Below the pieces are notes generated by a model. It was not told the DNA's origin, did no database searches, and saw only the letters and a program-made list of their open reading frames with translations. From assembly GCA_949825065.1 (NCBI GenBank), contig OX463842.1:33464480-33528479 (forward strand): a stretch of 64,000 bases of DNA, read 5' to 3'. The stretch's first letter is position 1, and every line of letters starts with the position of its first letter. The position numbers and the translations under genes are program-made. Below are positions 24,450 through 35,767 of the stretch, one piece after another. The DNA is from Odontocerum albicorne. Taxonomy: Eukaryota; Arthropoda; Insecta; Trichoptera; Odontoceridae.

Positions 24450-24640
24450 CCACCTCCGTGGCCTAATTGGTACGATAGCTGTCTTCTAACCCATGGCAAG
24501 CGGGTTCGATTCCCGTTGACACTAATTTATTCAAATATGGTTGAGTCTGGTTTTCACTCAATACCTCTTCAATAGGCAGCGGTATGGGAAGGTGGTGGCT
24601 GCGGCCATTATCAACCTGGCGGATCTACAACAAAAGTATA
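24450..24640 (+). mobile_element. tRNA-derived SINE
   Basis: The head carries an A box TGGCCTAATTGG (24459-24470) and a near-perfect B box GGGTTCGATTCCC (24502-24514), Arg-tRNA-like in wording. The body contains GGAAGGTGGTGGCTGCGGCC (about 24587-24606) and AACCTGGCGGATC. The first body block reappears inverted in the CR1-like 3' tails at 35572 and 58085. There is no acceptor stem and no clean 3' end, so it is not a tRNA gene. Confidence 0.75.
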
Positions 24641-25700
24641 ATACAAAAAATACAGATGGGAAACATGCATTGCCCCTCAGATATATTTATTTGATCACAA
24701 ATATTTTTTACCGTTTTCTTTGTTAATTTTAGCTTCTTTTTTATTATTATTATTTGATAGTTGTCTGTGAACTCTACATTTTTAGTTAGAAAACATATGT
24801 TTGTCTTACCTTCTCTGAGTAACAAGCATTCTTCGTAAACGTTAAATACACCGCAAGTTCAAGTATCATACTTAACAATATTTGAGTTATTCTTTTGGTA
24901 TTGTTACCACAACATTGTTTAAGAGTTGTATAGAAACTTTTCTTCATTTATGTACGAACGCGATCTCCATTTCTTATTTACGATTCAGATTGAATAGGTG
25001 TGTTTGGATTAAACTCTATGGATTCGATTCAACTCGGTGTTTTATTACAAAACTCTTGCGAAGAGAACGTGCCCTTTCGTGTTCTTCTCTACCCCTTTTC
25101 CTCGTCGCTGTAGATTCTTCTTCATTTAAATTACTAAATCTTTGACTTGGCGTGGAAGTTTTCTAAAAGATCGGTGATTTTATTTAAAGTTGCGTGTACG
25201 AGTACTTAATAATAGCACATTGTTGTCACTATCCTTGGGAAAAGTTTGCGTGTCTAAGGTATTTTTTTGCTAATATTTATAAAGTATTATTTTCGACACA
25301 CACATCATTTTTTTATAGCCATTTAAAATGTCATGTTATACTCGTATCTAGTCCTATTTTATGTCTCTACAACAGAAACAGACTCAACATCTTAAAAATC
25401 AAAGATATCGCACAGAGGAAGAAACCATGGGCATAACATATAGTCGATATCTAAAAAATCTTGTTTATTAAAACATGAGGCCATCTTCAAATAAATGTTT
25501 TTTGTTATACCATCTGAATATACAAGCACCATAGCTTTATAATACGTTGGATAAGTTATTATTTTGAATAATCAGAAAAGAGAGTAAATCTATTTTATAA
25601 GAATAATCGAATGAAATTTAATTGTCGAATAATTGAATGCCGTTTTTCCTTTTCCCTTACTTCACAGATATTTTAATGTTTTCATGAAACCGTTAATATA
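24641..25700. other. AT-rich stretch, no gene seen
   Basis: TACGAGTA lies at 25197-25204 and TACTCGTA at 25339-25346. Open frames up to 87 codons have no recognisable domain. Confidence 0.55.
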
Positions 25701-26384
25701 CGAAGACAGGTAAATAAATTCGCGGAATGAAGAGGAAAAAGGGGAAAAAATATTTTTAATTTTTCCTTTTCAATATATTAACCATTCACTCGAATGAATT
25801 TTTCAGATCTTTCAATAACCTCACACTTATGCACACGAAAAAAATATTTGCTTTTGCCCTCAATATAAACCGAAATTCCTTTTTTAACTTCTTCATCGGT
25901 CGTTAATTTCGACCCTCGAAGTTTTTTTTTCATATTTGGAAACAAATAATAGTCAGACGGAGCCCGGTCTGGGCTGAAGGGAGAGTGTTTTAATGTTTGT
26001 AAGCCACAGTTGTGAAGAGCTGCCAATGCAGAATTGATTTTGTACACGGGTGCATTGTCATGCAAAAGCAGCACACATGTTTTTCCATTTTCCTCTCCTT
26101 TTCTCCTTCACAGCTTCTTTTAACTGCACCCGCAGACCAGAGTAGTACTTTCTAGTTATTAATTTGTGAGAAACTTAATGACAGCCCGATATTCATTTTT
26201 TTCCATACTTGTGATGTTGTTAACGTTTGACATACTCTCCCGACGATATTTTAAACAATACCATCAAAATTAGACTAAAACTTGGTGAATATACTGATAA
26301 TGAGTCATATTATCGCAACATGCGCATGCGCCCTACCGCCCCTCCCTTAATCCCTTCATTCCGCGAATTTCTTGACCACCCCTA
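25701..26384 (-). mobile_element. Mariner, internally deleted (about 0.68 kb)
   Basis: The inverted ends share AAATTCGCGGAATGAA (left about 25717-25732, right complement about 26355-26370). Outside this they diverge, down to a flanking TA. The minus-strand transposase starts at 26206 with MEKNEYRAVIKFLT, the usual mariner N-terminus. It then jumps to a YYSGLRVQLKEAVKEKRR segment, so about 190 residues including the first catalytic Asp are gone. After a frameshift it continues as MLLLHDNAPVYK (second D) and FSPDRAPSDYYLF (third D, 34 residues on) to a stop at 25778. It is a deletion derivative that could only ever have moved in trans. Confidence 0.85.
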
Positions 26385-26599
26385 TAATATGAGTAATTGA
26401 TATTAAAATCGTATTCTTGGATGTATATTTGCCTGTAAAATACAAAATATTAATACATATTTAATATAGATTTTAATACAAACTATTAAAAGGAAAAAAT
26501 AAGTGATTGGTTAAAAAAAATTATGCTCACCCAGTTACATAGTTTCATTCATTTAGATTAATGCGACACCTGGTAAAGGTCTACGACTGTATAGTATGG

Positions 26600-27150
26600 G
26601 CACGTATATGTTATGTCAAACTAATACAAATATGTCGAGTATCGACAACAGTAGTGAGAAGCAGCGTTTAAGGTGCGGAATATTTCTGAATGCAGGCTGG
26701 ATTGGATCAAAGTCCTGCCTTTGGTCCCTCTCTCTTCAATCTCATCAGAGATACACTCACATTACTAAAATAACTTGTGCTACCATAGTGTATGGCTAGT
26801 GTTTGAAAACGAACAGATATACAAGAAATTCTGGAGAAATGGCGCACTGTTTTTGAGAACCATAGTCTGGAATTCATTAGAGATAATACGGTACTTATAC
26901 AGTTTATCTTTGGAACAGTACAAACTACAATAACGATCTTTCAGAAGAGTCAATTCCTTTAAATACCTTGGTTCCTACATTGATGTCGTGAAGAGTTAAG
27001 ACACGGATTCATCAAACTGGATCAAAAACACCTGACATAAGTTGAGACAGATCACTGGAGTGTCGTATGATAAAAAATGTAACTGAAGAAGAGCCGAGAT
27101 CATTGTAGGGGCTGTGAGTGGAAACTCGAAAGCCGACCACACTCCGTAGG
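26600..27150 (+). mobile_element. Non-LTR RT fragment, separate family
   Basis: Scattered but ordered matches: FRVQAGLDQSPAFGPSLFNL (RT palm, canonical form GVHQGSALSPLLF) near 26680-26740, ILEKWRTVFENHSLEF near 26830-26880, SFKYLGSYID near 26960-26990, then a LRQITGVSYDKK segment near 27040-27085 (canonical form RRASGVLCDKK). Stops and frameshifts fall between them. The motif order supports one decayed LINE of a type distinct from the others here. Confidence 0.65.
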
Positions 27151-28001
27151 ATAGAGCTAGGATAAAGAAAAAAAAACGATATATTTTGATTATCAATCAT
27201 AAAGATTATAATTTAGTATTCAGTTTTTACTTCTTATCTTTTTTAACAAACAAGTCTTATCTTTCAATTTAGTAAAACCTAGATAATGATTTGATGGCGC
27301 CAGACTTTATTACGAAATGATTAAGTCTTCTGGGTATTCTGCTATCAACTGTAATCGCATATATATTTCTGAAATAAGCATTCAGTAATATTAATGTTAT
27401 CATGTTTTGTCGATGATCCGTCATTGATTTTAGATATAGATTCAGTGTGTTTTCAAACACCGTCTTTTGTTGGTTAGTTTTTTACATTGTTTCTAATAAA
27501 AAAAATAGTTTCTTGTTTGTGATATTTTTATTCTTTAACGTGATACCGGTGTAATGAATTGATATATTTGTTTAATTTGTATATGTTTGGGATTTACAAC
27601 AATACAAGTTATTTGAACTTATTCCAATAATGCAAATTTCGATCTACTTTTTGGATTTTTTTGTAATGATGGTGTATTTAGTTTTAATTATATAGAATGA
27701 TGATGTCTTTAATAGCAATCATCCTATGCTCTCCATTAGATAGTTTTGTTTCGTATCTTGAAATAAATAAACTTTTTTTTCTTACTCAAAACCTATCAAC
27801 TAGTATTTTTAGCAAATAACCAGACGTCCAAGTTCGAGTACATTTAATATATTATTCTTAATTTTGTTTAATAGAAGCATCGTTAATAAACATGAAATGT
27901 ATACTTAATCGCGAAAAAAACATGAATTTTTGTTATATTAGCTTGAAATTTTTTTATGATAAATATGTAGACGAATTCGTTTGAATTGACTTTTTTTTTT
28001 G
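27151..28001. other. AT-rich stretch upstream of the cadherin exon
   Basis: Probably intron. It ends in a long polypyrimidine tract (27991-28009) serving the acceptor at 28010-28011. Nothing else was recognised. Confidence 0.6.
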
Positions 28002-28046
28002 TTTTTTTCAGGTCCTATGAGTTGAGAACGATCGCAAAGCCTGGGA
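28002..28046 (+). promoter_or_regulatory. Splice acceptor and 5' UTR piece with a two-codon upstream ORF
   Basis: A T-rich tract ends in CAG with AG at 28010-28011, so the exon begins at 28012. The 35-nt leader contains ATG AGT TGA (28017-28025), a minimal upstream ORF in the same frame as the main start 30 nt downstream. Such uORFs can lower initiation at the main start. Its use here is inference. Confidence 0.75.
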
Positions 28047-31000
28047 ATGTTTCCGGGCGCCCTAGCGATATGTCTTCTATATCTATTCACGGAGGCCTTT
28101 GGCCAAAGCCATGGGAGCCTTCGATTCGCCCACCCGATGTACAACGCCAGCATCCCAGAGAACAGCGTGGGCAAGAGCTACGTGCTGCAGCCTCCCGGCG
28201 AGGACAGCATGGGGCTGCCCCTGCCTACAGATAGTGAACTGGAAATTCGGTATCGCATCATCGGTGGGGACCGCGATAAGTTCTTTAAAGCCGAAGAAAG
28301 AGTGGTTGGTGATTTCTGTTTCCTATCGATTCGGACTAGAACCGGCAACACGGATGTTTTGAATCGTGAAAGAAGAGATAAATATATTTTAGAAGTGCGA
28401 GCGTCCGCTTCAAAAAGAGATGGTAAAAACAAAGTGATATTAGAAGCGGATACCACAGTCGTTGTGAAAATTTTAGATACTAACGATTTAAATCCCTTGT
28501 TTTTACCTGTTTCTTATTCAGTGGACGTGCCGGAGGATACTCATCTTCACAAAAGTATTATCAAAGTTATCGCCGAAGATGCTGACTTAGGACCAAATGG
28601 TGAAATATACTTTAGTTTTTTAGAAGAAACCGATCAATTCGCTGTCCATCCTACTAGTGGCGTGATCACGATTACAAGACCTTTGATTCTCAGCGAGCGG
28701 CCTCGCCATGACCTGACTGTATTAGGCGAAGATCGCGGTGCCCTTTTCCGTTCCCCGGGCTCGTCCTCTCACGCGTCCCGTGCAAAAGTAACTATTCGTG
28801 TAAAGCGAGTTAATCTTTTCGCTCCAGAAATCATCGTGCATCATCTTCCCGATATTGTTGAAAACTCAACAGCTGAAATTTACGCTATTGTAAAAGTAAG
28901 TGATAAGGATGATGGAATCCATGGCCAAATTAGAAGCTTAGAAATTGTTGATGGCGATCCCGATGGACATTTTCGAATTCAAACGGGAAGTCAGAATGGA
29001 GAATTTAACATCGTTGTTCATGCCCTTTTAGATCGGGAGCAACGGCCGCAAGGTTATAATCTAACGTTGAAAGCGACTGATTGTGGCATTCCACTAAAAC
29101 AAAGCTACAAATCGATACCTGTGCATTTAGCTGATGTTAATGACAATGCTCCAGTTTTCAATAAAGAAATATATGAAATAAATGTGCCGGAAACTGCTCC
29201 AATAAATACTCCTGTTATAAGACTGAAGGTAACAGATCGAGATCTTGGAAAAAATGCTCAAGTATTTCTTGAAATTGTCGGGGGAAATGAGGGTGACGAA
29301 TTTTACGTGAACCCAGATACTGGTATGCTTTACACTAAAGTTGCGCTTGACGCAGAATTCAAAGCCTTCTACACACTTACCGTATCTGCAATTGACCAAG
29401 GAAATACAGGGACACGGAAACAGTCTTCTGCAAAAGTCAAAATTAATGTTTTAGATACTAATGATAATGATCCTTTATTTGAAAAGTTTGAAATGACTGT
29501 TTGGATTGATGAAAATGAACCGGCAGGAACAGTGGTCACAAAAGTATCAGCAAAAGATAAAGACTCTGGAGAAAATTCGTACATTTCATACAGCATCGCT
29601 AATCTAAACCCAGTTCCATTTGAAATTGATCATTTTTCTGGTACAATTAGAACTACCCAAGTTTTAGATTATGAAAGTATGAAACGACAATATATTTTAA
29701 GGATTCGAGCAAGCGACTGGGGCCTTCCATATAGAAGACAAACCGAGATGCAAGTGACTATCAACATAAAAGATGTGAATGATAACAGACCGCAGTTTGA
29801 AAAAGTTGACTGCACCGGTCATGTTCCTCGATATGTATCAATTGGGTCCGAAATTATAACACTGTCGGCCATTGATTTTGATGCCGGTAATATTATAAGC
29901 TACAGAATTGTATCTGGGAATGAAGATAATTGTTTTAGTTTAGACTCAACATCTGGCGTACTTAGCGTCAGCTGTGATTTAAAAGATATCAGGGTCGATG
30001 AGAGGGAAGTCAATGTAACTGCCACGGATGGAAGACACTATTCAGATATTGTCAAAGTCCATTTTTACTTAGTCAATGCCAAAAAGTCTCTCACCTCAAC
30101 TGGTCGACTTCTAAGCGATGAAACTGGTGGTTTTGATTGCAAAGATACGGGAGTAGCACGAAGACTTACCGAAGTTCTTGCATCAGCTGAAAGAAATAAT
30201 ATGCCAGGAAGAGATGCGGGCCAAGAGGAATTTGCTATGATGCCTAGCAGATATGGCGAAAACGTTCACGCACCCGAATTTATTGACTTTCCGTTGGAGA
30301 TAAAAGTTAACGAATCAGTGCCAATTGGTACGAATTTAGAGAGAATTAAGGCCAGAGACAGAGATCTTGGATACAACGGAGAATTGATATTTGGAATATC
30401 AGATGGAGATCCTGACTCCGTGTTCACAATCCACCCTGAAAATGGGGATTTGAAAATTATTGGCCATCTAGACAGAGAAAGAGAGAGCGAGTATTATCTG
30501 AATATAAGTGTGTACGATCTTGGCAAACCACAAAAAAGTATTTCGCGGGTTCTACCTATTACGGTTTTAGACATAAATGATAATGCGCCAAAGTTTGAAA
30601 AATCTTTGGCCAGTTTCCGAGTTACCGAAAATGCCATCAATGGAACATCCATAGTTAAAGTTAACGCTACCGACGTGGACTCAGCGGATTTTTCAGTTAT
30701 AAAGTATTCACTAGTTACTGATACGCGAGATTTTTCTGTCGATCCTGTCAATGGAGTACTCATCGTTTCTGCGCCACTAGACCGTGAAAGACAAAGTCTT
30801 TATGAACTTAGAATACGTGCACAAGATAATGGAGGTCTATATTCGGACGCTTTGGTCAGAGTTGATATCGACGACGTCAACGACAATGCTCCTCGATTCA
30901 GTCTACCAACTTTCAATGTCAAAGTAAGGGAAGATGTTCCTCGAGGAACAGTGGTAGCCATAGTTAATGCCGTTGATCCAGATTTAGGGTCAGGTGGAGA

Positions 31001-31386
31001 AATACGATACTCGATCATTGATGAGGGTGATCTAGACGGTGTGTTCAGAATAGACGCGCTATCGGGCACAATAAGGACTTCTAAATTACTCGATTTTGAA
31101 GAAAGGCAAGTTCATAGTTTAACGATTCGTGGAACTGACGGTGGTGTCCCGGAACTGTATTCAGAAACAACTGTGATTATTGATATCGTTGATGTAAATG
31201 AAAACATTCACACTCCTCAATTTGAAGACTTTGTCTTGGAAGGTTCTGTGCGGGAGAATCAGCCCATCGGAAGTAAAGTGTTAGTTGTGAAGGCGACAGA
31301 TGCCGATCCACCTGGTGGAGATTCTAGGATTGACTACAGCATTCGCGGCGGCGATGGACTTGGTTATTTCACAATCGATAACGAAG
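28047..31386 (+). CDS. kug: Fat-like atypical cadherin, first coding exon (N-terminal 1113 residues)
   Basis: The protein is a giant single-pass cadherin of the Fat-like group (Drosophila kugelei/fat2, vertebrate FAT1-3), which acts at cell contacts and in planar polarity of epithelia. Residues 1-20 form a hydrophobic signal peptide (MFPGALAICLLYLFTEAFGQ). Cadherin repeats follow at roughly 27-150, 155-258, 265-369, 372-476, 480-582, 585-742, 743-848, 851-949, 951-1057 and 1060 onward. Linkers carry LDTNDLNP (143), LADVNDNAP (361), LDTNDNDP (469), IKDVNDNRP (574), LDINDNAP (841) and DDVNDNAP (942). The linkers after repeats 2 (RVNLFAP) and 6 lack DxNDN. Assignment to Fat-like rests on VVGDFCFLSIRTRTGNT (87), YSIANLNPVPFEIDHFSG (515), RASDWGLPYRR (554) and CKDTGVARRL (698), which I recall from FAT1. 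The reading frame is unbroken. It ends at the donor GAAG/GTAAT (31386/31387) after 1113 codons plus one base, inside repeat 10. The frame stays open to 31454, but I read that tail as intron. Confidence 0.92.
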
Positions 31387-31725
31387 GTAATATTACATTT
31401 TTACTTTTTTATCTTTTGATTACTAAAAAGATTTTTTGTACTTGTCTACGTTAATTTGTTCTTTATGTTGCTACTCGTAAATTAGAAAAACACTCTATTT
31501 ATATTCTAAATACTTATTGCATAGCTCAATTGATTTTTTTAAACTACCAAATCCAAAACTCTGTATTTTTCTTATTTTTCTGCTCCCAACATGTCTATAA
31601 TTATTGTACATCTATTTTCTCTCTTTATTTCGGTTTTAATATTTTTTTGTTATTTTTGCTTGAAGTATGCATAATTTGACCACGTATGAATTCAGTGAGT
31701 AAATATAATGGTTTTACGGAATAAA

Positions 31726-31845
31726 CATCGATACCAAACATTACCATTATCCACAATATCAAACATCGATACCAAACATTACCATTATCCACAATATCAA
31801 ACATCGATACCAAACATTACCATTATCCACAATATCAAACATTTT
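31726..31845. repeat. 38-bp tandem triplication just inside the intron
   Basis: CATCGATACCAAACATTACC and what follows it recurs at 31726, 31764 and 31802, the copies being essentially identical. It lies about 340 bp after the exon donor. The repeat leaves a short chance frame on each strand. Confidence 0.95.
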
Positions 31846-32774
31846 AACTCGTATGTTACATTTTACTTATTAAATATTTATGATTGGGAAATATCTCTGT
31901 TCTAAATTCTATTCAAGTATCTAAAATTGCTCTGAATCGTTTCGAAATTCCTTTCTACGAGTAGTATCATTACCATACAGTGGAATCTCTCACACTGCAA
32001 ATTCTCAATTATTATTGCAAATGGTGAAGAGGCAAAATGCAACATTCATATACAGATAATCCTCTCAATAATCTCTACTGCAAAACCTCAACGAGACTTG
32101 AAGTGCTTCGTAATTAGGGCAGAGCATTATGAAACGTTTCAAATGAGAGAAGTTTCGACGGAAGGATGAGGTTATAATAACAGGTTCCTTTCTCTCTCGC
32201 ACATTCCACTCCATTTTGCCTGTTTCCACTTCTTAGGAACACATCCTCGAGTTGGCTCATGCCGAGATGGATTTCTTTAGTACAACATTTTGAATGTCTT
32301 TAAGAAATCTAATACGTATTATAAGACATAAGATTAAACGATAACATGGAATTTTATTCGTGAAAATTCAATATCAAATATAGTTTTTATAATATATTAA
32401 TTTCTATATAACCTTAAAATATTCAAATGTGTAATATTTCAATTGAAATGTAATTGCGGGGTTAACCGTTTTTTTTTCTATCTATATAAATAAAAACGTT
32501 TAGAACATAAATATAGTATAGTGCTTTTCTAATTTATCAAAGGTTTCGTTTAATTGTATTTGATTTCCCCCCATTAACAATCGGCTTAACAAAAATATTG
32601 CAGTACCTTTTTGGTCGACGGCCAAAAAATTACTCGCTTGTCATGCGATTGCTTTACATTCACAAACTTAGTATGTTTTAAACCATTTGTCTGAAATTAG
32701 TGCTTTCAAATTAATTTTTTTGGGTACTGTTTATGAAACTGAGATTTTGAATCGTTTTATTATTGAAAACCATT
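31846..32774. other. Intronic stretch, no feature recognised
   Basis: TACGAGTA lies at 31956-31963. A slightly GC-richer patch at about 31990-32290 has no open frame of note. Confidence 0.5.
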
Positions 32775-32970
32775 ACGCCATCTCTCGATCGGGATAGGTA
32801 GAAAGGACAGAGCGCCATGCATTCCTATCTCGCCACATTCTTCGCCTTTTTCACATATATAAACCTTCTCATACGATTCTACAATTTCTCAGACTCTCTA
32901 CGTTTCCGTCTTTCAAAATGTCATTCTCTTGATCCAACCGTACTTTCCTCGATCTCCCTCCTTGAAAAGT
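32775..32970 (-). mobile_element. Recurrent RT family, extreme 3' end
   Basis: The segment matches the 3' ends of the copies at 44550, 45830 and 53165: a GATCGGGATAGGTAGAAAGG-like terminus, then CTATCTCGCC and a CTTGATCCAACC block. On the minus strand this last block encodes the SRKVRLDQ-like part of the family's GRPRKVWLDQV segment. Only about 190 bp remain. Confidence 0.65.
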
Positions 32971-33736
32971 ACTATAGTACCTTAATAATATTTTTTTATT
33001 TTGGTTTAAATATTTTTATTTTTATTTTGGTTTATATTGTGGTTTTTATATCACAGCATACGAAATAAATCCTTTTCAGCTGTCCTATTTCTGTGATCTT
33101 CATTTTAACTTAGTTTTGTCTTCTTTTAGAGGCCACGACGTTTGACTTAAAATATTACTAGGAAGTCATAATAAGGTTAACGTTTAGTCCTCGTACACAA
33201 ATTATATTCATTGTAAATTGTACAATTTTTAGTCCTTGTCAATGAAAATTTGCACAATTAAGGTTACACCCTTATTTATGTGGAAAAATATCGATGTTCA
33301 TAATTCTGTAAAACCGAAAATAAAGAAAACTACTTTTCTATAAATACACAATATTGTACTAAAAATTATTTCCAATGAAATATGACCATGTATACAATGG
33401 TTAAATTCTTGAAAAATTCAGTCAAATTGTTCAGTTATGCAAATAATTTTATCGCAAAATTCTGGGGCGAACTGTGGAGGAAATTATTAATTTTCCTTGT
33501 TATCATCATCATTATCTATTTAAGGATGTACTTCCATTTATTTCGATTCTGTAATATTAATACGCCTTCACATTTACAATGTCCCGTTTTACTTTTCCTC
33601 ATCCCATTATTAAATATTAGATAACGTTTTTCATTTTTACGCGATGCAAATAGTATTAAGTGAGAAAAGTGGTACGAAGCAATTTTTTTATTTTACAAAT
33701 TTTCACAAAATAAAATCTACAATTGTATATATATAT
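32971..33736. other. Intronic AT-rich stretch, no feature recognised
   Basis: Frames such as 33382-33624 (80 codons) are low-complexity and match nothing I know. Confidence 0.55.
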
Positions 33737-33738
33737 TA

Positions 33739-35159
33739 GGGTGTCCCTTATTTTCCGACTTCAAATTTGCCGTCTCACCCTCCAATTTTGTTTGAATGAC
33801 TCTAAAACATGTCTACAATTTTTTTTGTTTTGATCGAAGCATTATAAACCGTGCCGACTTGAACGCGAACTCGCATGAAGAACATGGCCGAACTTGTCAC
33901 GCTAAGTCAGGTCTCTAGTACGTGGCACGTGCAGTGCATTCAGTTCATTATCTGTTATCAAGCGTGTTATTGTATTTTTGGCTTGCTACCATAACATTAT
34001 GTCACATCAATTACGCAGTGCCAGGGAACGTGTGTTTTTAATAGGATATATAAAACACCAAATAACAAGGCACAAGTTACCAACAAATAGATAAGTGCTG
34101 GAAGTTTTATTTTATAACATACGGGAGGTAAAATTAAGTTTCAGTGTAAGTGCTAATCTTGTGGTTCGTGAGTGTGTGATATTTTGGGAGAAATAGAGAA
34201 TTACAACAAGAGCTGTTCACCATTGTTCACAAAAACTTATTAACTTGCATTCGGAGTTGAGAAAATTGCAAAAAAATCTTAAAAAAAATTTAAACGCCGT
34301 GAAAGGGAGTTTAGAAATTGTTTGGACAATTTATTTGATATTGCACATGCCAATGCTCTACAAACATTAAAGTTGGAAGAAGAAAGGAAGTTTTTACTTC
34401 AACAGAGAGAGCCTGTACGTAAAGGCTATCTATCAGAAGTAGACCGAAAACTCGCGGATATAGAGAAAAGGGAGAGGCAAAGAAAATTAGAAAAAGAGAA
34501 AAGGCAAGAGAAACAACAATGTGTAGTATCTACATCTACTAGTGTACCTCCTTTTCCATCATCTAAAGATTCAGATAAGGCATTTCCAAGTTCAGATGAA
34601 ATCAACGTTGGTGAGTCTTGAGAGTACATCAATGCAAAATGCAGTGAGAAGAGGTACCACTGATTGTATTACTGCAAAATTAGTGGCTGCTTTGGATAGA
34701 TGTCAGCTGAGTGTAAGAGATTCTGTATACATCCTTCAGGCGACACCAGAGACACTTGGCCACAATACCGAAGAGCTATCTATTAATAAATCTTCTATTC
34801 ATCGAACCAGCCAGATGAAGAGAAGAGAACGTTCTGAAATAATTAAATCGGCTTTCAAGAATAATATCCCTGCAATTCTTACTTTTCATTGGGATGGTAA
34901 ATTGTTGCCCGCATTAAATGTCAGGGACCCAAAAGAAGAATAAGATATTATACGTTCATCAAAAGTTTTTACACTGACTTAGAACTAATAAACCTATAAT
35001 TCCTAACATTCAAATTTGGCGCTCAAGTCGGCACGGGTTAACGTCATCGTATTGAGATAAAATTTTGTTTTTGAGTAAATCAAACCAAATGGAAAATATT
35101 TAGGGGGTGAGAGCAAAAAAATCGCAAAATTTTTTTTTTTGACCAAATAAGGGACACCC
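33739..35159 (+). mobile_element. 1.42-kb DNA transposon with GGGTGTCCC ends, deleted and frameshifted
   Basis: The left end GGGTGTCCCTTATTT (33739-33753) is repeated inverted at 35145-35159. The next inner bases diverge, but a second shared block (TCTCACCCTCC on the left, its inverse near 35106-35113 on the right) extends the repeat. Both ends are flanked by TA inside TA-rich tracts, suggesting a TA target. The interior encodes part of a transposase-like protein (33999-34943). The length and missing C-terminus indicate internal deletion. Confidence 0.85.
33999..34943 (+). pseudogene. Transposase-like protein, N-terminal part, unclassified superfamily
   Basis: It starts MSHQLRSARERVFLIG (33999) and meets two nonsense codons, one after HKLPTNR and one after ECVIFWEK. 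A frameshift follows near 34270. It then continues as CLDNLFDIAHANALQTLKLE and a charged coiled-coil-like run RKLADIEKRERQRKLEKEK. A second frameshift near 34600 leads to CITAKLVAALDRCQLSVRDS, ELSINKSSIHR and LTFHWDGKLLP, ending at TAA. The order ITAKLxAALDxC, then INRSSI, then HWDGKLLP is one I associate with proteins repeated in many insect and cnidarian genomes as part of a DNA transposon. I cannot name the superfamily. The catalytic core that should follow GKLLP is absent. It is not a host gene: it lies wholly between the inverted ends. Confidence 0.65.
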
Positions 35160-35571
35160 TAATATATATATATTTCAAATATTTTATTTTTACAAGTATA
35201 CACGCTTATTTCCAATATTTGTGAATTAATTGATTTCAATCACGAGTATAGCATATTGGAAATGTATAGAATAGGTGAATTTAACAATAGCAAATTAAAC
35301 GATGCACCATTCATAAAATACAAACAATTAAGTATATAATATTATTTGGAGCTTTTGCCGTATCTAGTTAGCTTAAATGATAGTCGACATTTCGAGCGCA
35401 TTGCATCCTTTTCCCTCAGGGTGATTTCAAAAGAACATTTTAAAATACCGAAAAACATCAATAATAATTCTCGAACATGTTCAATTAAGGACGGTTACCG
35501 ACCGTTTTAATTGGATAATTTACTCGTATATTTCGCAGCATTCGTTTTTGTTTTTTTTTTTGTTTCTGCAG
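35160..35571. other. Intronic AT-rich stretch
   Basis: TACTCGTA lies at 35521-35528. Nothing else was recognised. Confidence 0.5.
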
Positions 35572-35705
35572 TTTTCTTACCAAATATGTTTTTCTTAATA
35601 TAAACATATGCGGAGAAGTACCTGATCTAATGGCCGCAGCCACTACCTTCCTATCTAGTTTGTTTTCTAAACGGCTCTATATAAATGGTCCTTTTATTAT
35701 TATTT
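35572..35705 (+). mobile_element. CR1-like LINE 3' tail
   Basis: The order of blocks matches 58085-58335: CTTACCAAATATGTTTTTCT, AATGGCCGCAGCCACTACC, then TTCTAAACGGCTCTATATAA and a TTATTATTATTTT run. It is a 5'-truncated 3' end without coding sequence. Confidence 0.7.
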
Positions 35706-35767
35706 TATCATTTTTCAATTTCGCCAAATGATTTTTGTACATTTTAAGGGTACTAGTATTTATTTTT

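Noticed and set aside
28178..31069. Minus-strand open frames across the cadherin exon
   Set aside because: They are antisense shadows of a long coding frame and carry no family signature.
31387..31454. In-frame extension of the cadherin ORF (22 codons after the donor)
   Set aside because: It follows a strong GTAAT donor at the point where the cadherin pattern stops, and the residues (FLLFYLLITKK-like) do not continue a cadherin strand. I read it as intron, although intron retention would give a short secreted product.
34322..34621. 99-codon lysine/glutamate-rich frame as a host coiled-coil gene
   Set aside because: It lies inside the GGGTGTCCC-ended transposon and is continuous, apart from frameshifts, with the transposase-like protein.
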